NCBI GenBank assembly: GCA_022424925.1
Contig: JAKMGM010000113.1
Coordinates: forward strand, 1 to 39,942
Origin: Candidatus Poseidoniaceae archaeon
GTDB taxonomy: Archaea > Thermoplasmatota > Poseidoniia > Poseidoniales > Poseidoniaceae
DNA: 39,942 nt
Direction of reading: 5' to 3'
Shown here: one piece after another, positions 15,299 to 25,100 of the stretch
How the letters are laid out: every line of letters starts with the position of its first letter
Numbering within the stretch: position 1 is the first letter of the stretch
The notes under the pieces: model-generated
Database searches by the model: none
The model's input: the letters and a program-made list of their open reading frames with translations, nothing else
What the model was told of the DNA's origin: nothing
Position numbers and translations under genes: made by a program

Positions 15299-16621
15299 TT
15301 ACCACTCCGTTAACCAAGGCCATGCGCCACCAGCAGAGACCGGGCGCATACCCTCATCATCTCGAATCCACGTATCTTCACTACCAATACTACCCGTCGC
15401 ATAGACTGCTTTAGGTTCAATAGCCATCGCACCTCCAACAGGTAAAGGTCGGTCAAAACCTGCAGCCACAACGGGTGACTCGTCGAGTTGGAGGCCTACT
15501 GAATGGCCGAGAAATCGGCTCTGGTCGGGTGCCATGCCCATCAAATTGTCTTTGTATCCCAGTTCAACAGCCAAACCATACGCCTCATTCCAAGCCTGCT
15601 CGCACGTTTCACCACGGTCAAGAACATCGACGACAGTATCTTTTACGGCCACCATATCTTCAAGACGCTGATGCCATTGTTCAGAAAGTGAACCTGCGAC
15701 AAACATCCGCGTCATGTCAACAATGTATCCTCGATGGGCGTGCACAAGGTCGACGAGAACGGGTTCATTTGCCCGAATACGGTGGAAGCCAGAACCCATA
15801 CCGGCCAGAGGGTGAGCACCTGTTCCACCGACGGCTGAATCAAAAAACGACGGTATACCTCCAGCGCGGCCGGTGACGATGACGCCTCGGTCGCACTGAA
15901 GCGGAAATCGGCGCATCTGTACAGCGCCTCCGAATCCTTCAGAGCGGCTGACCGCTTCGGCTGCCGCTACCAATTCTAATTCAGTAATACCCTTACCGCC
16001 AACTGCCTCAACCGCTTCAAACATTCGAAGTTGGACTTCTGCAGCCGCATCCATTTGTTCGATTTCCCAACGGGATTTGATTTCTCTTTGACGATGAACG
16101 AGGGCAGTGACATCCGGGCAGACACCTAAGGAACTGAAAATGCTTACAAAACGTTGAGCGAAAGTGGCTGGAATTTCGCCAAACTGGAGCCCAGGGGCGG
16201 ATGTAACGCCTCGTTGGGTAAGAACCTCAACCAGCTGATTTGAGCGAGGAAAGGGCACAATGTCGTGCGGTGCATTAGAGCCGCCACCCTCAAACAGGGC
16301 GCGTTGAAGTGAGCGTCGCACGAACAACACTGAGCGCTTATCTTCAGCCGCTGCCGATGGAATATACATCGATGCATTTTGTCTGCCACCTGCGTAATAA
16401 TAGAGATCGACGGGGTGCTGGATGAAAGCACCAATCAAACCTGCTTCAGCGAGTAATTCGCCAAGCCGGTGCTGACGAGCAGCTAATTCTGAAGCAGGAA
16501 CCCTCCAGTCTTCGCCATCGGGGCCAACAAGGTCAGCCTCATCCCATCCAGTCATTGTTGAATGCTGCAGGCGGCCGTTCAAAACGGCATCGCTCAAACT
16601 TCGATTTCGGGAGGCATCCAT
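15299..16621 (-). CDS. M24 family metallopeptidase (Xaa-Pro peptidase-like)
   Basis: A 440-residue protein with a creatinase-like N-terminal domain (about 40-175) and a pita-bread M24 domain (180-440). The five expected metal ligands are present: D291 and D302 (DLVHAHRGYIVDMT), H373 (LGHSVGLQ), E402 (AIEPKAVY) and E415 (GSEDTWIRDDEG). This supports an active di-metal aminopeptidase or prolidase cleaving Xaa-Pro bonds. Whether it acts on dipeptides or longer peptides cannot be said. The start at 16621 overlaps the methyltransferase gene by 28 bases; ATG 16555 is an alternative. It is followed at once by the small Cys/His gene. Confidence 0.88.
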   Translation of the reverse strand: MDASRNRSLSDAVLNGRLQHSTMTGWDEADLVGPDGEDWRVPASELAARQHRLGELLAEAGLIGAFIQHPVDLYYYAGGRQNASMYIPSAAAEDKRSVLFVRRSLQRALFEGGGSNAPHDIVPFPRSNQLVEVLTQRGVTSAPGLQFGEIPATFAQRFVSIFSSLGVCPDVTALVHRQREIKSRWEIEQMDAAAEVQLRMFEAVEAVGGKGITELELVAAAEAVSRSEGFGGAVQMRRFPLQCDRGVIVTGRAGGIPSFFDSAVGGTGAHPLAGMGSGFHRIRANEPVLVDLVHAHRGYIVDMTRMFVAGSLSEQWHQRLEDMVAVKDTVVDVLDRGETCEQAWNEAYGLAVELGYKDNLMGMAPDQSRFLGHSVGLQLDESPVVAAGFDRPLPVGGAMAIEPKAVYATGSIGSEDTWIRDDEGMRPVSAGGAWPWLTEW

Positions 16622-17550
16622 GCTTCAATTGTGTCAATGCGGTTTTGAGCGATTTCACAGTACGCCTCGGAAAGGTCGACGCCAACAAAGGTACGGCCAG
16701 TCATTTTCGCTGCAACGCATGTAGAGCCTGAGCCATTAAACGGGTCGAGTACGACATCTCCGGCAAATGAATACATCTCAATGCACCGTTTAGGCAATTC
16801 GACAGGGAACGGTGCTGGATGATTTACTCTTGAGGCTCGCTCTGTAGCGAACGACCATATTGACTTGGTATGTTGAATAAAGTCATCTCTCGGAATGGTG
16901 TCAATTCGACCCTCACTTCGCTCAGCCTTTTCTCGATTCAATTTGTAATTCCCCTTCGAAAACACGAGAAGATATTCATGAACATCGCGCAAGCAGGGGT
17001 TACTCGCCGATTGGAACGACCCCCACGCACATGACGACCCAGCACTTGCTGATTTATCCCAAATGATTTCACCTCGCATGAGGAAACCCAATTGATTCAT
17101 CATGATGTTGATGTGGCTCGAGAGCGGAATGTACGGCTTGCGGCCCAAGTTCGCCACATTGACAACCATTCGCCCACCAGGTGCTAACACGCGATAACAT
17201 TCAGCAAACACGTCGTACAGCATCTCGAGGTATTCACTGAGCGAGAGGTCTTCATCGTAGGCTTTACTGGCATTGTAAGGTGGTGATGTGACAACGAGTT
17301 GGACGCAGTTATCGGGAAGTGGCAGGTGACGAGAATCGCCTTGAATCACTGTGTTTGCTAGCGGTTCGGGAAACGCTTGTGCTGCACCGACGTCTCTGCT
17401 CGATACGATGCCGTCGTACATGCGACTTCCGTAGTACACCGAAGCGTCATGCCCTTCGCGTTTGGAGACACCAAATGAAGAGGTGCTGGTTTTGGCTCTT
17501 CGACGAGGCCCACTGAGGGTTTCATCCTCTTTGGGTGTCTTCTGCGCCAT
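16594..17550 (-). CDS. Site-specific DNA methyltransferase (amino-methyltransferase, beta class)
   Basis: A 318-residue DNA methylase of the N4-cytosine/N6-adenine type. The catalytic motif IV is TSPPYNAS (88-95). The order is motif IV first and the SAM-binding motif later, DPFNGSGST (269-277), which marks the beta class. S/TPPY is more common in N4-cytosine enzymes and DPPY in N6-adenine ones, so m4C is the likelier product. PFPVELPKRCIEMYSF is the typical motif just before the SAM site. The first 55 residues are basic and polar and look disordered. No restriction endonuclease or specificity subunit is adjacent, so it appears to be an orphan methylase. Confidence 0.92.
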   Translation of the reverse strand: MAQKTPKEDETLSGPRRRAKTSTSSFGVSKREGHDASVYYGSRMYDGIVSSRDVGAAQAFPEPLANTVIQGDSRHLPLPDNCVQLVVTSPPYNASKAYDEDLSLSEYLEMLYDVFAECYRVLAPGGRMVVNVANLGRKPYIPLSSHINIMMNQLGFLMRGEIIWDKSASAGSSCAWGSFQSASNPCLRDVHEYLLVFSKGNYKLNREKAERSEGRIDTIPRDDFIQHTKSIWSFATERASRVNHPAPFPVELPKRCIEMYSFAGDVVLDPFNGSGSTCVAAKMTGRTFVGVDLSEAYCEIAQNRIDTIEAWMPPEIEV

Positions 17551-17572
17551 CTGTTGTGAGCGGTCTTAGCGG

Positions 17573-17580
17573 CTATATCA
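17573..17580 (+). promoter_or_regulatory. Possible TATA box for pgk
   Basis: CTATATCA lies 111-118 bases before the pgk start, in the gap after the divergent methyltransferase gene. It would place transcription start near 17605, with a leader of about 85 bases. Confidence 0.35.
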
Positions 17581-17690
17581 CCTTTCGCGCCGTTCGTAGG
17601 TCGCAGGCGCGCGGTTGTGAGGCTAACACATCTTGCCAGCCGCTTCCTCGACCCGCTGCAATCAAAAACCGAGAGTGCTTGGAAGGAGCA

Positions 17691-18950
17691 ATGGCGAGCG
17701 TCTTGACTCTCGACGATATCAACGTCGAAAACAAAACAGTTCTGGTTCGCGTCGACATCAACTGCCCGCTTTTGCCGGACACCAAAGCTTTCCTTGATAC
17801 GACGAGAATTAAAGCGATTGTTCCAACGTTGAATAAACTCAAGGACTCAAGGGTTGTTCTTCTGGCTCATCAATCACGACCCGGAAAAAATGATTTCACA
17901 TCAACGCTCGGTCACTCACGTGAACTAGGGCGGATTCTTGGAAGACCCATCAAATGGGTAGACGACGTGGCCGGACAGAAAGCAATGCTTGCCATTGAAT
18001 CGCTCAATGTTGGTGAAATTCTCATGTTGAACAACGTGCGAATGTATGCTGACGAGGTCAACACCAAAGGCGGGTTTGACGTTATGGCAGACACGGCTAT
18101 GGTCCAAAACTTGGCCAGCGTCGCCGATGTGTTCGTCTATGATGCATTTGCATGTGCACACCGTAGCACGCCGTCAGGTGTTGGTTTCACGCACTTGATT
18201 CCGTGTGTTGCTGGAGAACTTATGAGGAATGAACTCAGCAAACTCGACAGGGCTTTAGATCACCCTGCTCGCCCTTGTATTGCCGTTCTTGGAGGCATCA
18301 AAGTCGATGATTCAATCCTCGTTGCTGACAATATGCTGCGCAACAACATTTGTGATCAATTCTGGCCTACTGGGGGAGTCGCTAATCTTCTGCTCGAACT
18401 TTCCGGTTTTGAAATCGGTGCAGTGAACCATGATTTCTTGGTGAATGAATTGGGCAAAAATTGGCACCAAACGGTAGAAACTGCCAAATCGCTGTTGCAA
18501 GACTTCGCCGAACACATCCATCTTCCTGTTGACATTGCAGCAAACATCGAAGACAACCGTGTCGACCTCGCCATAGACCAGCTTCCCATCGAAGCACCAA
18601 TTTTTGACATGGGCATCGAATCGATTCTTCGTTTATCAGCCGCAATCAAATCCGCTGGAACGATACATTTGAACGGTCCAGCAGGCGTTTTTGAAATCGA
18701 AGACTTTGCTTTTGGAACCGTCGAGATGTTGAATGCTTGTGCAGAATCCAAGGGGTATGTGGTCGTTGGTGGTGGACACACCTCCACCCTCATAGTCAAG
18801 CATGGACTTCGTGATAAAATGGGGCATATGTCGACCGGTGGCGGCGCATGTCTCGATTACATTGCAGGGAAGAATTTGCCAGCGGTGGCCAGTCTTGAAG
18901 CGAGTGCCAAAGCCTTCACATTGAACATAGAACGCTCATTGGACCAATGA
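17691..18950 (+). CDS. pgk: Phosphoglycerate kinase
   Basis: About 419 residues from ATG 17691, chosen because GGAAGGAG (17681-17688) precedes it and because VLVRVDINCPL is the standard N-terminal strand. Reading further upstream gives non-family sequence. It interconverts 1,3-bisphosphoglycerate and 3-phosphoglycerate with ATP in glycolysis and gluconeogenesis. Family marks are RVDINCP, AHQSRPGKNDF, LNNVRMYADE, VYDAFACAHRS, the NGPAGVFE segment and GGGHTSTLI near the nucleotide site. Bacterial enzymes typically read GGGDT at the last motif. The sequence resembles archaeal PGK in length and segments. tRNA-Thr follows convergently after three bases. Confidence 0.94.
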   Translation: MASVLTLDDINVENKTVLVRVDINCPLLPDTKAFLDTTRIKAIVPTLNKLKDSRVVLLAHQSRPGKNDFTSTLGHSRELGRILGRPIKWVDDVAGQKAMLAIESLNVGEILMLNNVRMYADEVNTKGGFDVMADTAMVQNLASVADVFVYDAFACAHRSTPSGVGFTHLIPCVAGELMRNELSKLDRALDHPARPCIAVLGGIKVDDSILVADNMLRNNICDQFWPTGGVANLLLELSGFEIGAVNHDFLVNELGKNWHQTVETAKSLLQDFAEHIHLPVDIAANIEDNRVDLAIDQLPIEAPIFDMGIESILRLSAAIKSAGTIHLNGPAGVFEIEDFAFGTVEMLNACAESKGYVVVGGGHTSTLIVKHGLRDKMGHMSTGGGACLDYIAGKNLPAVASLEASAKAFTLNIERSLDQ

Positions 18951-18953
18951 GGA

Positions 18954-19025
18954 GCCACTGGGGAGGTTCGAACTCCCGACCTCCTGATTACGAATCAGGT
19001 GCTATACCAGCTAAGCCACAGTGGC
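18954..19025 (-). tRNA. tRNA-Thr (CGT anticodon)
   Basis: The minus strand folds into a full cloverleaf of 72 bases. The acceptor stem pairs GCCACTG with CAGTGGC. The anticodon stem CCTGA/TCAGG encloses the loop TTCGTAA, giving anticodon CGT. The T arm is GGGAG-TTCGAAC-CTCCC. There is no intron and no encoded CCA. It lies three bases beyond the convergent pgk stop. Confidence 0.95.
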
Positions 19026-19103
19026 GCAAACCATCGGCAGCGTCAATGAGAGATAAGGCAAACGGTTGAAAGCGTTCATGAGGGGTGAGGATGACCGAAG
19101 GTC

Positions 19104-20363
19104 ATGGCCGAGGACATGAGCGTTCGCTACCGCAACGCAATATTGTACGATGATAAAGGTCACAAACATACAGGTGATGTGCTCCTTCACCAAGACGGTA
19201 GTTGGTCGCAATCGGTTGGCGATGAGGATGTTCAAAACGACCTTGACGGCTCAAACAGACTCATCACCCGCAGCCTTCAAAATTGGCACACACATCTGGC
19301 CATGCAGTTGAATGCTCGTGATTTTAGCGACGGATACCCGCTTCATCGATGGCTGAATGAGGCTATTTTCCCCACCGAAGCAAAACTCAATCCGGAATAT
19401 GTTCGAGTTGGTGCACAGGCTGCTGCTGCTGAAATGATACGAACGGGTAGTTCATTTGCTGCGGACATGTATTTTTATCCGGCCGTTACAGGTAATGTGC
19501 TCCAACAAGCAGGTCTTCGCGGACTGATTGGCGGCCCTGTTAGCGATGCAGCGCTTCCGTCCCACCCAGATGCAGCTTCTGCTTTGGATGAACTGGATAG
19601 CATTTTGAAATCGCAGCGACCAGAAGACCGCATTCAATACGCCATTGCGACACATTCCGTCTACCTCTGCTCTGAAGAAACGCTGCTCAAGGCATCAGAA
19701 CTGGCAGAGAAACGAGATGCTCGGCTTCACATTCATGTTAGTGAGACGAGGAAAGAGATTGCTGATTGCCATGACAAAACCGGCCTTTATCCAATAGAAT
19801 ACCTCAACAGTTTGGATTTCTTCAAACCCGGGACAGTGTGTGCACACGCATCTTGGGTAAAGAAGAACGAAATCCGGATGCTCGCTGAACACCAAGTTAC
19901 GGCCGTTCATTGCCCTTCATCGAATATGAAAATCGCCTGCGGTGGCACGCTTTCCTATCCAGCATACAAACAAGCTGGAGTTGATGTGCGTATCGGAACA
20001 GACGGGGCGGCCTCTTCAGGTAGTGGTCTTGACATGCTCGCTGAAGCGCGTTTAGCGGCTCTTGTGCAGCGACATGACCATTGGGATGCTACACTTCTAC
20101 CAGCGAGTGAAGTCTTTTCCATGGCTACAAAGGGAAGTTCAGATTGGGCAGTGTGGGATCTCAACGACATTCGGATGCGACCGGTTGGGAGAAGTGGAAA
20201 CCGTCACCTCGCAAACCTCGTCTTCAATGGAGCTGAATGTCTCGATTTGTGGGTAGATGGAAACCCACTTCGGCTCGATGGACACACAATGACCATCGAT
20301 GAAAACCGAGCGTGGAATGAATTGGATACTGCGGTACAATCGTATTACGATGGCGTTGAATAA
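19104..20363 (+). CDS. Amidohydrolase, MtaD/DadD-like (methylthioadenosine/S-adenosylhomocysteine/5'-deoxyadenosine deaminase family)
   Basis: A 419-residue TIM-barrel amidohydrolase of the cytosine-deaminase-like branch. Metal ligands are visible: H62-x-H64 (NWHTHLAM), a histidine in HIHVSE, one in CAHASWV, and the Asp in IGTDGAASSG. The segment PLHRWLNEAIFPTEAKL followed by EMIRTGSSFAADMYFY is characteristic of deaminases that use adenosine-derived substrates. The family salvages by-products of SAM use by deaminating the adenine ring. Which of the three substrates is used here cannot be told. Start 19104 is uncertain; ATG 19116 with GAGG just before it is an alternative. Confidence 0.88.
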   Translation: MAEDMSVRYRNAILYDDKGHKHTGDVLLHQDGSWSQSVGDEDVQNDLDGSNRLITRSLQNWHTHLAMQLNARDFSDGYPLHRWLNEAIFPTEAKLNPEYVRVGAQAAAAEMIRTGSSFAADMYFYPAVTGNVLQQAGLRGLIGGPVSDAALPSHPDAASALDELDSILKSQRPEDRIQYAIATHSVYLCSEETLLKASELAEKRDARLHIHVSETRKEIADCHDKTGLYPIEYLNSLDFFKPGTVCAHASWVKKNEIRMLAEHQVTAVHCPSSNMKIACGGTLSYPAYKQAGVDVRIGTDGAASSGSGLDMLAEARLAALVQRHDHWDATLLPASEVFSMATKGSSDWAVWDLNDIRMRPVGRSGNRHLANLVFNGAECLDLWVDGNPLRLDGHTMTIDENRAWNELDTAVQSYYDGVE

Positions 20364-20912
20364 TTATTTCATTCGGGCGAGAGCCAAGCCACCGACTCCT
20401 ATGAGGAAACTGAACAGATATGTTGCAGCCCCAGCCGATAAACCGACCTGATAGCGAAGGGAAAGTTCGGTTCCTGCAGGCAGTGTCCCTGACTTGGTGC
20501 CGATTCCTGCATAATATTCTCCAGAGGTAACCCGCCAATCCATGCCTTCGGTTCCATCGACGGCGGTTGCCTCGTATCCATCATCACCGTATTGACACGT
20601 TTGACTTTCCGAAGTCGCTTCTAAGAATGCCCCACCGTTTGCCCGAATACCATCGCACTGCTGTTTCTTATCCGCTTCGGCAATAACCATGAAAATATCA
20701 TCACGGTCCCACTGTATTTCCGTATCTGCAATGATGAACAACGGAGCGGGATTTCCCGGTAACGCCTCTTCTGAAAAGAAGACGTACCCTTCGACATTCG
20801 GCGTCGGCACGTCGTTGATTTCCCCTTCAATGGTGTAACCAACGGTACCGCCTGCAATAAGCAGTACAGCCAACCCCGCCAAACAGAATCCAATGATTTT
20901 TCTTTTACCCAT
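20364..20912 (-). CDS. Hypothetical protein with N- and C-terminal membrane helices
   Basis: A 182-residue protein not recognised. A hydrophobic helix at about 7-26 (IIGFCLAGLAVLLIAGGTV) is followed by an extracytoplasmic domain of about 125 residues. That domain contains two Cys (QQCDGIR and SQTCQYG) that may form a disulfide. A second helix follows at about 158-178 (GAATYLFSFLIGVGGLALA). The acidic middle part is typical of exposed domains in marine archaea. It begins 9 bases after the stop of the antiporter gene on the same strand, so the pair is probably cotranscribed. No function is assigned. Confidence 0.65.
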   Translation of the reverse strand: MGKRKIIGFCLAGLAVLLIAGGTVGYTIEGEINDVPTPNVEGYVFFSEEALPGNPAPLFIIADTEIQWDRDDIFMVIAEADKKQQCDGIRANGGAFLEATSESQTCQYGDDGYEATAVDGTEGMDWRVTSGEYYAGIGTKSGTLPAGTELSLRYQVGLSAGAATYLFSFLIGVGGLALARMK

Positions 20913-20921
20913 TCAAAGACC

Positions 20922-22082
20922 TCACATTTGGAAGAACGCCAATGCGAGAATAATGTAACACGCCAAAAGCATTGCACCTTCAAGCCAATTTGACTTACCG
21001 TCCGTCATAATCGAATTGGCAACAAGTACCGAAATGAAGGTTGCAGCGGTCTCAAGTAACCCGAACTCGAGCGTCAAGCCCACACCGAGGAACCAAGCGA
21101 ACAGAACCATCACAGGCGCCACAAACAGTGCAATCTGTACGCTGCTTCCAATAGCAATGGCGATTGAAAGGTCCATTTTGTCCTTTCCAGCGACCAAGAC
21201 TGCCGTGAAATGTTCCGCAGCATTTCCGAAGAATGGTAAAAGAATCACGCCAATGAACAGTTCGGGCATGTGCCATTTCTCAACAGCAACCTCCAAACTG
21301 TGGACTAAAATGTGCGCCATCCAGCCTACGAGAATGGTCGAGAGGATGAGCAAAATCCATGCGTCTCGGATTGTCATCTGTGGGTCTTCGTGCGAGCCGT
21401 GACCAGTCTCAGTTTCGAACACATCGACATGTGTCTTGAGTTGAAACAGCAGCGATAAGCCATAGATGATGAGCAATACCACTGCAGTGTAATGCGACAG
21501 TTGAGCAACATCACCGACAGTTCCGCCTGAATGGTGTACTGCGCTTGGAATGATGAGGGCGACTATGGCCAGCAAAAGAAGCGAACCGTTCATTCGACCG
21601 GCATCAGGACTAAACAACTGAATTTTATGATTCACGCCACCCCAGACCATAGCCAGTCCAAGAACCAACAGTAGGTTGCCCAAAATGGAACCAATCAAGG
21701 ATGCCTGTGTTACGGTAATCATTGTTTCAGCCAGTTCTTCATTTTGCGAAGCAGTGTAGAGTGCAAGGCCTGCGATAATCATTTCAACGGCATTACCGAA
21801 CGTAGCGTTCAGTAAACCACCAACTGCTTCTCCGGTTCGGAGTGCTATTTCTTCAGTCGCCTTCCCCATGAGAAAGGCCAAAGGCATTATCGCAACCATC
21901 GAGAACATGAACGCAAGGCCGCCTTGATGGGTAAAGTTCGCATACAAAGCCACGGGTACGGCAAAAAGCAGAACATTGAGTTTGTTTTTCCGCGGGTCGA
22001 ACGACGAAAGCCAGGAGTGCATTTCCTCATCGACTTGAGCCGTCAAGTTCGCCTCTTTTCCCGCAGTCTTCGATTCAGTCAT
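20922..22082 (-). CDS. Ca2+/H+ antiporter (CAX family)
   Basis: A 386-residue transporter with about eleven hydrophobic helices in two repeats. The two cation-binding motifs are plain: GNAVEMI (96-102) and GNAAEHF (286-292), which in CAX antiporters supply the acidic residues binding Ca2+. Surrounding segments, GGLLNATFGNAV and LLPFFGNAAE, fit well. A central acidic/His loop (ETETGHGSHED, about 223-233) separates the halves. The antiporter exchanges cytosolic Ca2+ for protons across the membrane. It lies in a same-strand run with the FN3-like gene upstream and a small membrane protein downstream. Confidence 0.93.
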   Translation of the reverse strand: MTESKTAGKEANLTAQVDEEMHSWLSSFDPRKNKLNVLLFAVPVALYANFTHQGGLAFMFSMVAIMPLAFLMGKATEEIALRTGEAVGGLLNATFGNAVEMIIAGLALYTASQNEELAETMITVTQASLIGSILGNLLLVLGLAMVWGGVNHKIQLFSPDAGRMNGSLLLLAIVALIIPSAVHHSGGTVGDVAQLSHYTAVVLLIIYGLSLLFQLKTHVDVFETETGHGSHEDPQMTIRDAWILLILSTILVGWMAHILVHSLEVAVEKWHMPELFIGVILLPFFGNAAEHFTAVLVAGKDKMDLSIAIAIGSSVQIALFVAPVMVLFAWFLGVGLTLEFGLLETAATFISVLVANSIMTDGKSNWLEGAMLLACYIILALAFFQM

Positions 22083-22128
22083 GTCAATCCCGTACTCTGT
22101 CTGTCGTCGACTTCACCGCTGTATCAAC

Positions 22129-25100
22129 TCAGTCATCGTTCTTTTTCCGGCTCACCGTACGACGCTTCGGCGCTTTACGGGGGGCTGCTCGGCGACCTAC
22201 AGCTCGCTTCTTCTTGACAGGTTTCTCTTCTTCGACTTCTTCTTCCTCGTCATCATCGTAAGCGCCCCAGTCAATACCGTCATCGTCTTCTTCATCGTCT
22301 TCGGGGATTTCAGGAACATCCTTCTTTCGGCGGGTTTTACGGGCAATGACGTTCACGGCGAACGGATCTTCATCTTCGACGGGTTCTGCCTCTTTTTCCG
22401 GCTCTGCGGCTTTTTCTTCGGTCTTTTCGCTGGTATCAGTGACTGCACCCATATCCAAATCTTGAGATGTGCCTATGAATTCAGACATCCAATCCTCGTC
22501 TTCTTCTTCCTCATCGCCGGCCTTCTTTTTCTTTGGACCGCTCATACTGGTGCTGATTACAAGCAGCATGATGATAAGCGAGAACACGAATATGCCTGAA
22601 AGAACCCATACCAGGATATACGGTGGGTCGGTAAAAGATGGTTCAACAATAATGGCTTCTGGCGGGTCTTTTAGAGATTCAACATAGTTACATGAGGTCG
22701 TACCGTCGAGTCGGTTTCGACATTCATCAACAACAAAGATAACACTGGCCGAGCGTTCATTCCCCGCAGAATCAACGGAACGCACAAACACTGCGTGTTG
22801 ACCGGGGAGGAAATTACCCGCAGAAAATTCGAGGTCAAGAACCAGTGAACTGTTATCTCCAAGCAGGTTGGTAACTTCGGTCGCCTCAGTCCAAGGCGTG
22901 GATATCGACTGGCCAGTCCCGTAGTTGTACGTGAACTTGTATTGGAACGAATCGATTCGTACATCGTCTTCAGCTCCCGCAAGCAATTGGATTTTGTTGC
23001 CGTAAAGGTACTTCGATTCACCATCTGAAAACGATGAGGGTGAATAGATGACAACAGTTGGTGGAACAGCATCAACTGCTCTGTCTGTCCATTGTTGAGA
23101 GGCCTTGTTGTTCGCTTTGTCCTCCATTTGAACTTCAAAGACCATGTCTCCTGCAATCGTTGCGGCGGTTACGAAGAAATCCAACTCATACACGGGCCCT
23201 CTGTCGGGATTACCAGCGTTTTCTTGGATGAGCGCCATCTCTCGCTCGCCACCGGATAAGTCACCGCCACCGACGGTCGTGATGTTGATCATTGGATTAA
23301 CGTCGAGGTATTCGTCAAATTCAATTTGAACCTTGTAGTCGCCAGCAATGAGGGAAGGACTGGTAAATGCTTCATTGTCTTCATTGATGAGAACCATTGA
23401 TGCCACTGGGGCTTTGGTATCTTCTGTCACTTTAATGGCATTTGAATTGAGGCCCGAATAGGTTTCAGGATCGGTATTGCCCCATTTGTCGGTTACCATC
23501 ACTGCATACCAGACGTCTCTGTCCACATCTTTCGGAATATCCAGTTGGCGGAAAAAGGTGTTTTCCTCGGATGTACCGGCTTGAATGTTGTCCAAAACAA
23601 GTTCCCAACCGTCTTCCGTTACCGAACTGATATCGCCTTCGTCTTCGCCGAAGGGCTCACCGTAATGGCGCCAAACTTGGTACATTTCATCGCTTTCGTC
23701 GCTGTTAAACCATTCAAGAGTAACCTTTTCGAGGTACCCAATGGATAGGACCTCCTTCATATTAACTCGGAGCGGTGCAGTGGTATCTTCTTCATTGCCT
23801 TCAGCAATTTGGAAGTAGTTTTGATTCAATCTCTTGTCCATGTATGTTCCAGAGAGGTGACCGTAGAGTGCTTCAGTGGTTACGAAATAGTAGGGGCGTG
23901 AAGCCAGTAGTCCGTCTGTAAGTTCGACATCAAAGAAGCCGACACCATCGCTGACTGAACCAAGCCATTGCAGCGAACCGTTGAATGTCGCCCATTCACC
24001 ACCGGTTACTTTCCAGCCAGCCTTGTAGACGTGGTATTGCTCTCCTTCCACACCCAATTGGTCGTTCCACGAAACCCTCGTTGTTTTGTTTCCGATAAAT
24101 TCGGCGTATACGTTGGTTGGTTCTGCAATCCACGGGCTAAACGCATCTTCGAGAACTGCATCCGAGCATGAATTGAAGGAGACATTGGTATCCATCACAC
24201 CGTACAAATCCACGGTTGCCACACAATAGTAGGCCATGCCCAGTCGTCCGGTAGGCACCTCGTATTCGAACGATTCAACACCTTCGGAAATCGTCCCTAA
24301 CAACTGAACATCGGAACGAAGAACGCTTGAAAATGCAGTGCCTGACATGTAGATTCGGTAGGATTCACCTACTTCGCCGTTCACATCAGTCCAAACTACG
24401 GTTGTTGTGCCGCCACCATCGGTTGGGTCTGCCGTGAATTGTGCATACATCGAACTCACCTGTTCAGGTGGCATGTTGTCTTCCATCACGGGAGAAGTCA
24501 TGGCGTTGTTTGACAGGAACCGAACATCTTGATAATCGACGCCAATCTCATTCCAGTTGGGTAGGTTGTAGGTCACAGAATAGTACGCATCTCGGTCGGT
24601 GTTTTGGGGCACATCAATGACAATCGAGGAAGTTCCGGCAGGTAACGTTGCAACAGGTGCTTCGGATAGCAGCATGTTGGGCCCGTTCGAACGGGTCACC
24701 GGGTACGATGTTCGGTACAGAAGAACCTCATAGGCATCGTCACCGGTTTCAGGTAAAATTGGGAAGATGTCGTTGTAGTTGATCCACTGGATTGTCGATT
24801 GGCTGGTGTCTGGGTTGAACGAGCCAAAGATGTTGTACGGAGTACGAATCGCTGTTGTCTGTTCGAGAATCGGCGTCGAAATCACTGAAGCGTTTTCATC
24901 CAAATCAAGCAAAGGGGTTCCATCGCCAAGCGTTGTTGTAACAGCGTAGTAGAACGATTCATTCACGCCTGGAGGGACCAAGAATGACGCTGAGTGTTGT
25001 GCAACAGTGCCGTTGATGCCTCGACATCTGAACGCAACGTTCTGAACTTCCTCTGACGAACACGCAATGATTCCCGTCTCGAATGGCGATAGGTCGCCGA

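Noticed and set aside
16594-17550. Restriction-modification system around the methyltransferase
   Set aside because: Neighbouring genes are a peptidase and phosphoglycerate kinase; no endonuclease-like reading frame is present, so only an orphan methylase is supported.
18954-19025. Integration site for a mobile element at tRNA-Thr
   Set aside because: No integrase and no repeated tRNA 3' end were seen nearby; flanking genes are ordinary metabolism.
22200-22520. TCTTC-type short repeats, resembling a simple-sequence tract or array
   Set aside because: They encode the acidic runs of the FN3 protein tail. There are no spacers or regular units, so it is neither a CRISPR array nor an independent repeat.
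22081-22599. Open frame on the plus strand rich in Phe and Leu, opposite the FN3 gene tail
   Set aside because: It is the complement of the Glu/Asp/Lys-rich codons (GAA/GAG read as TTC/CTC), so the hydrophobic appearance is an artefact.
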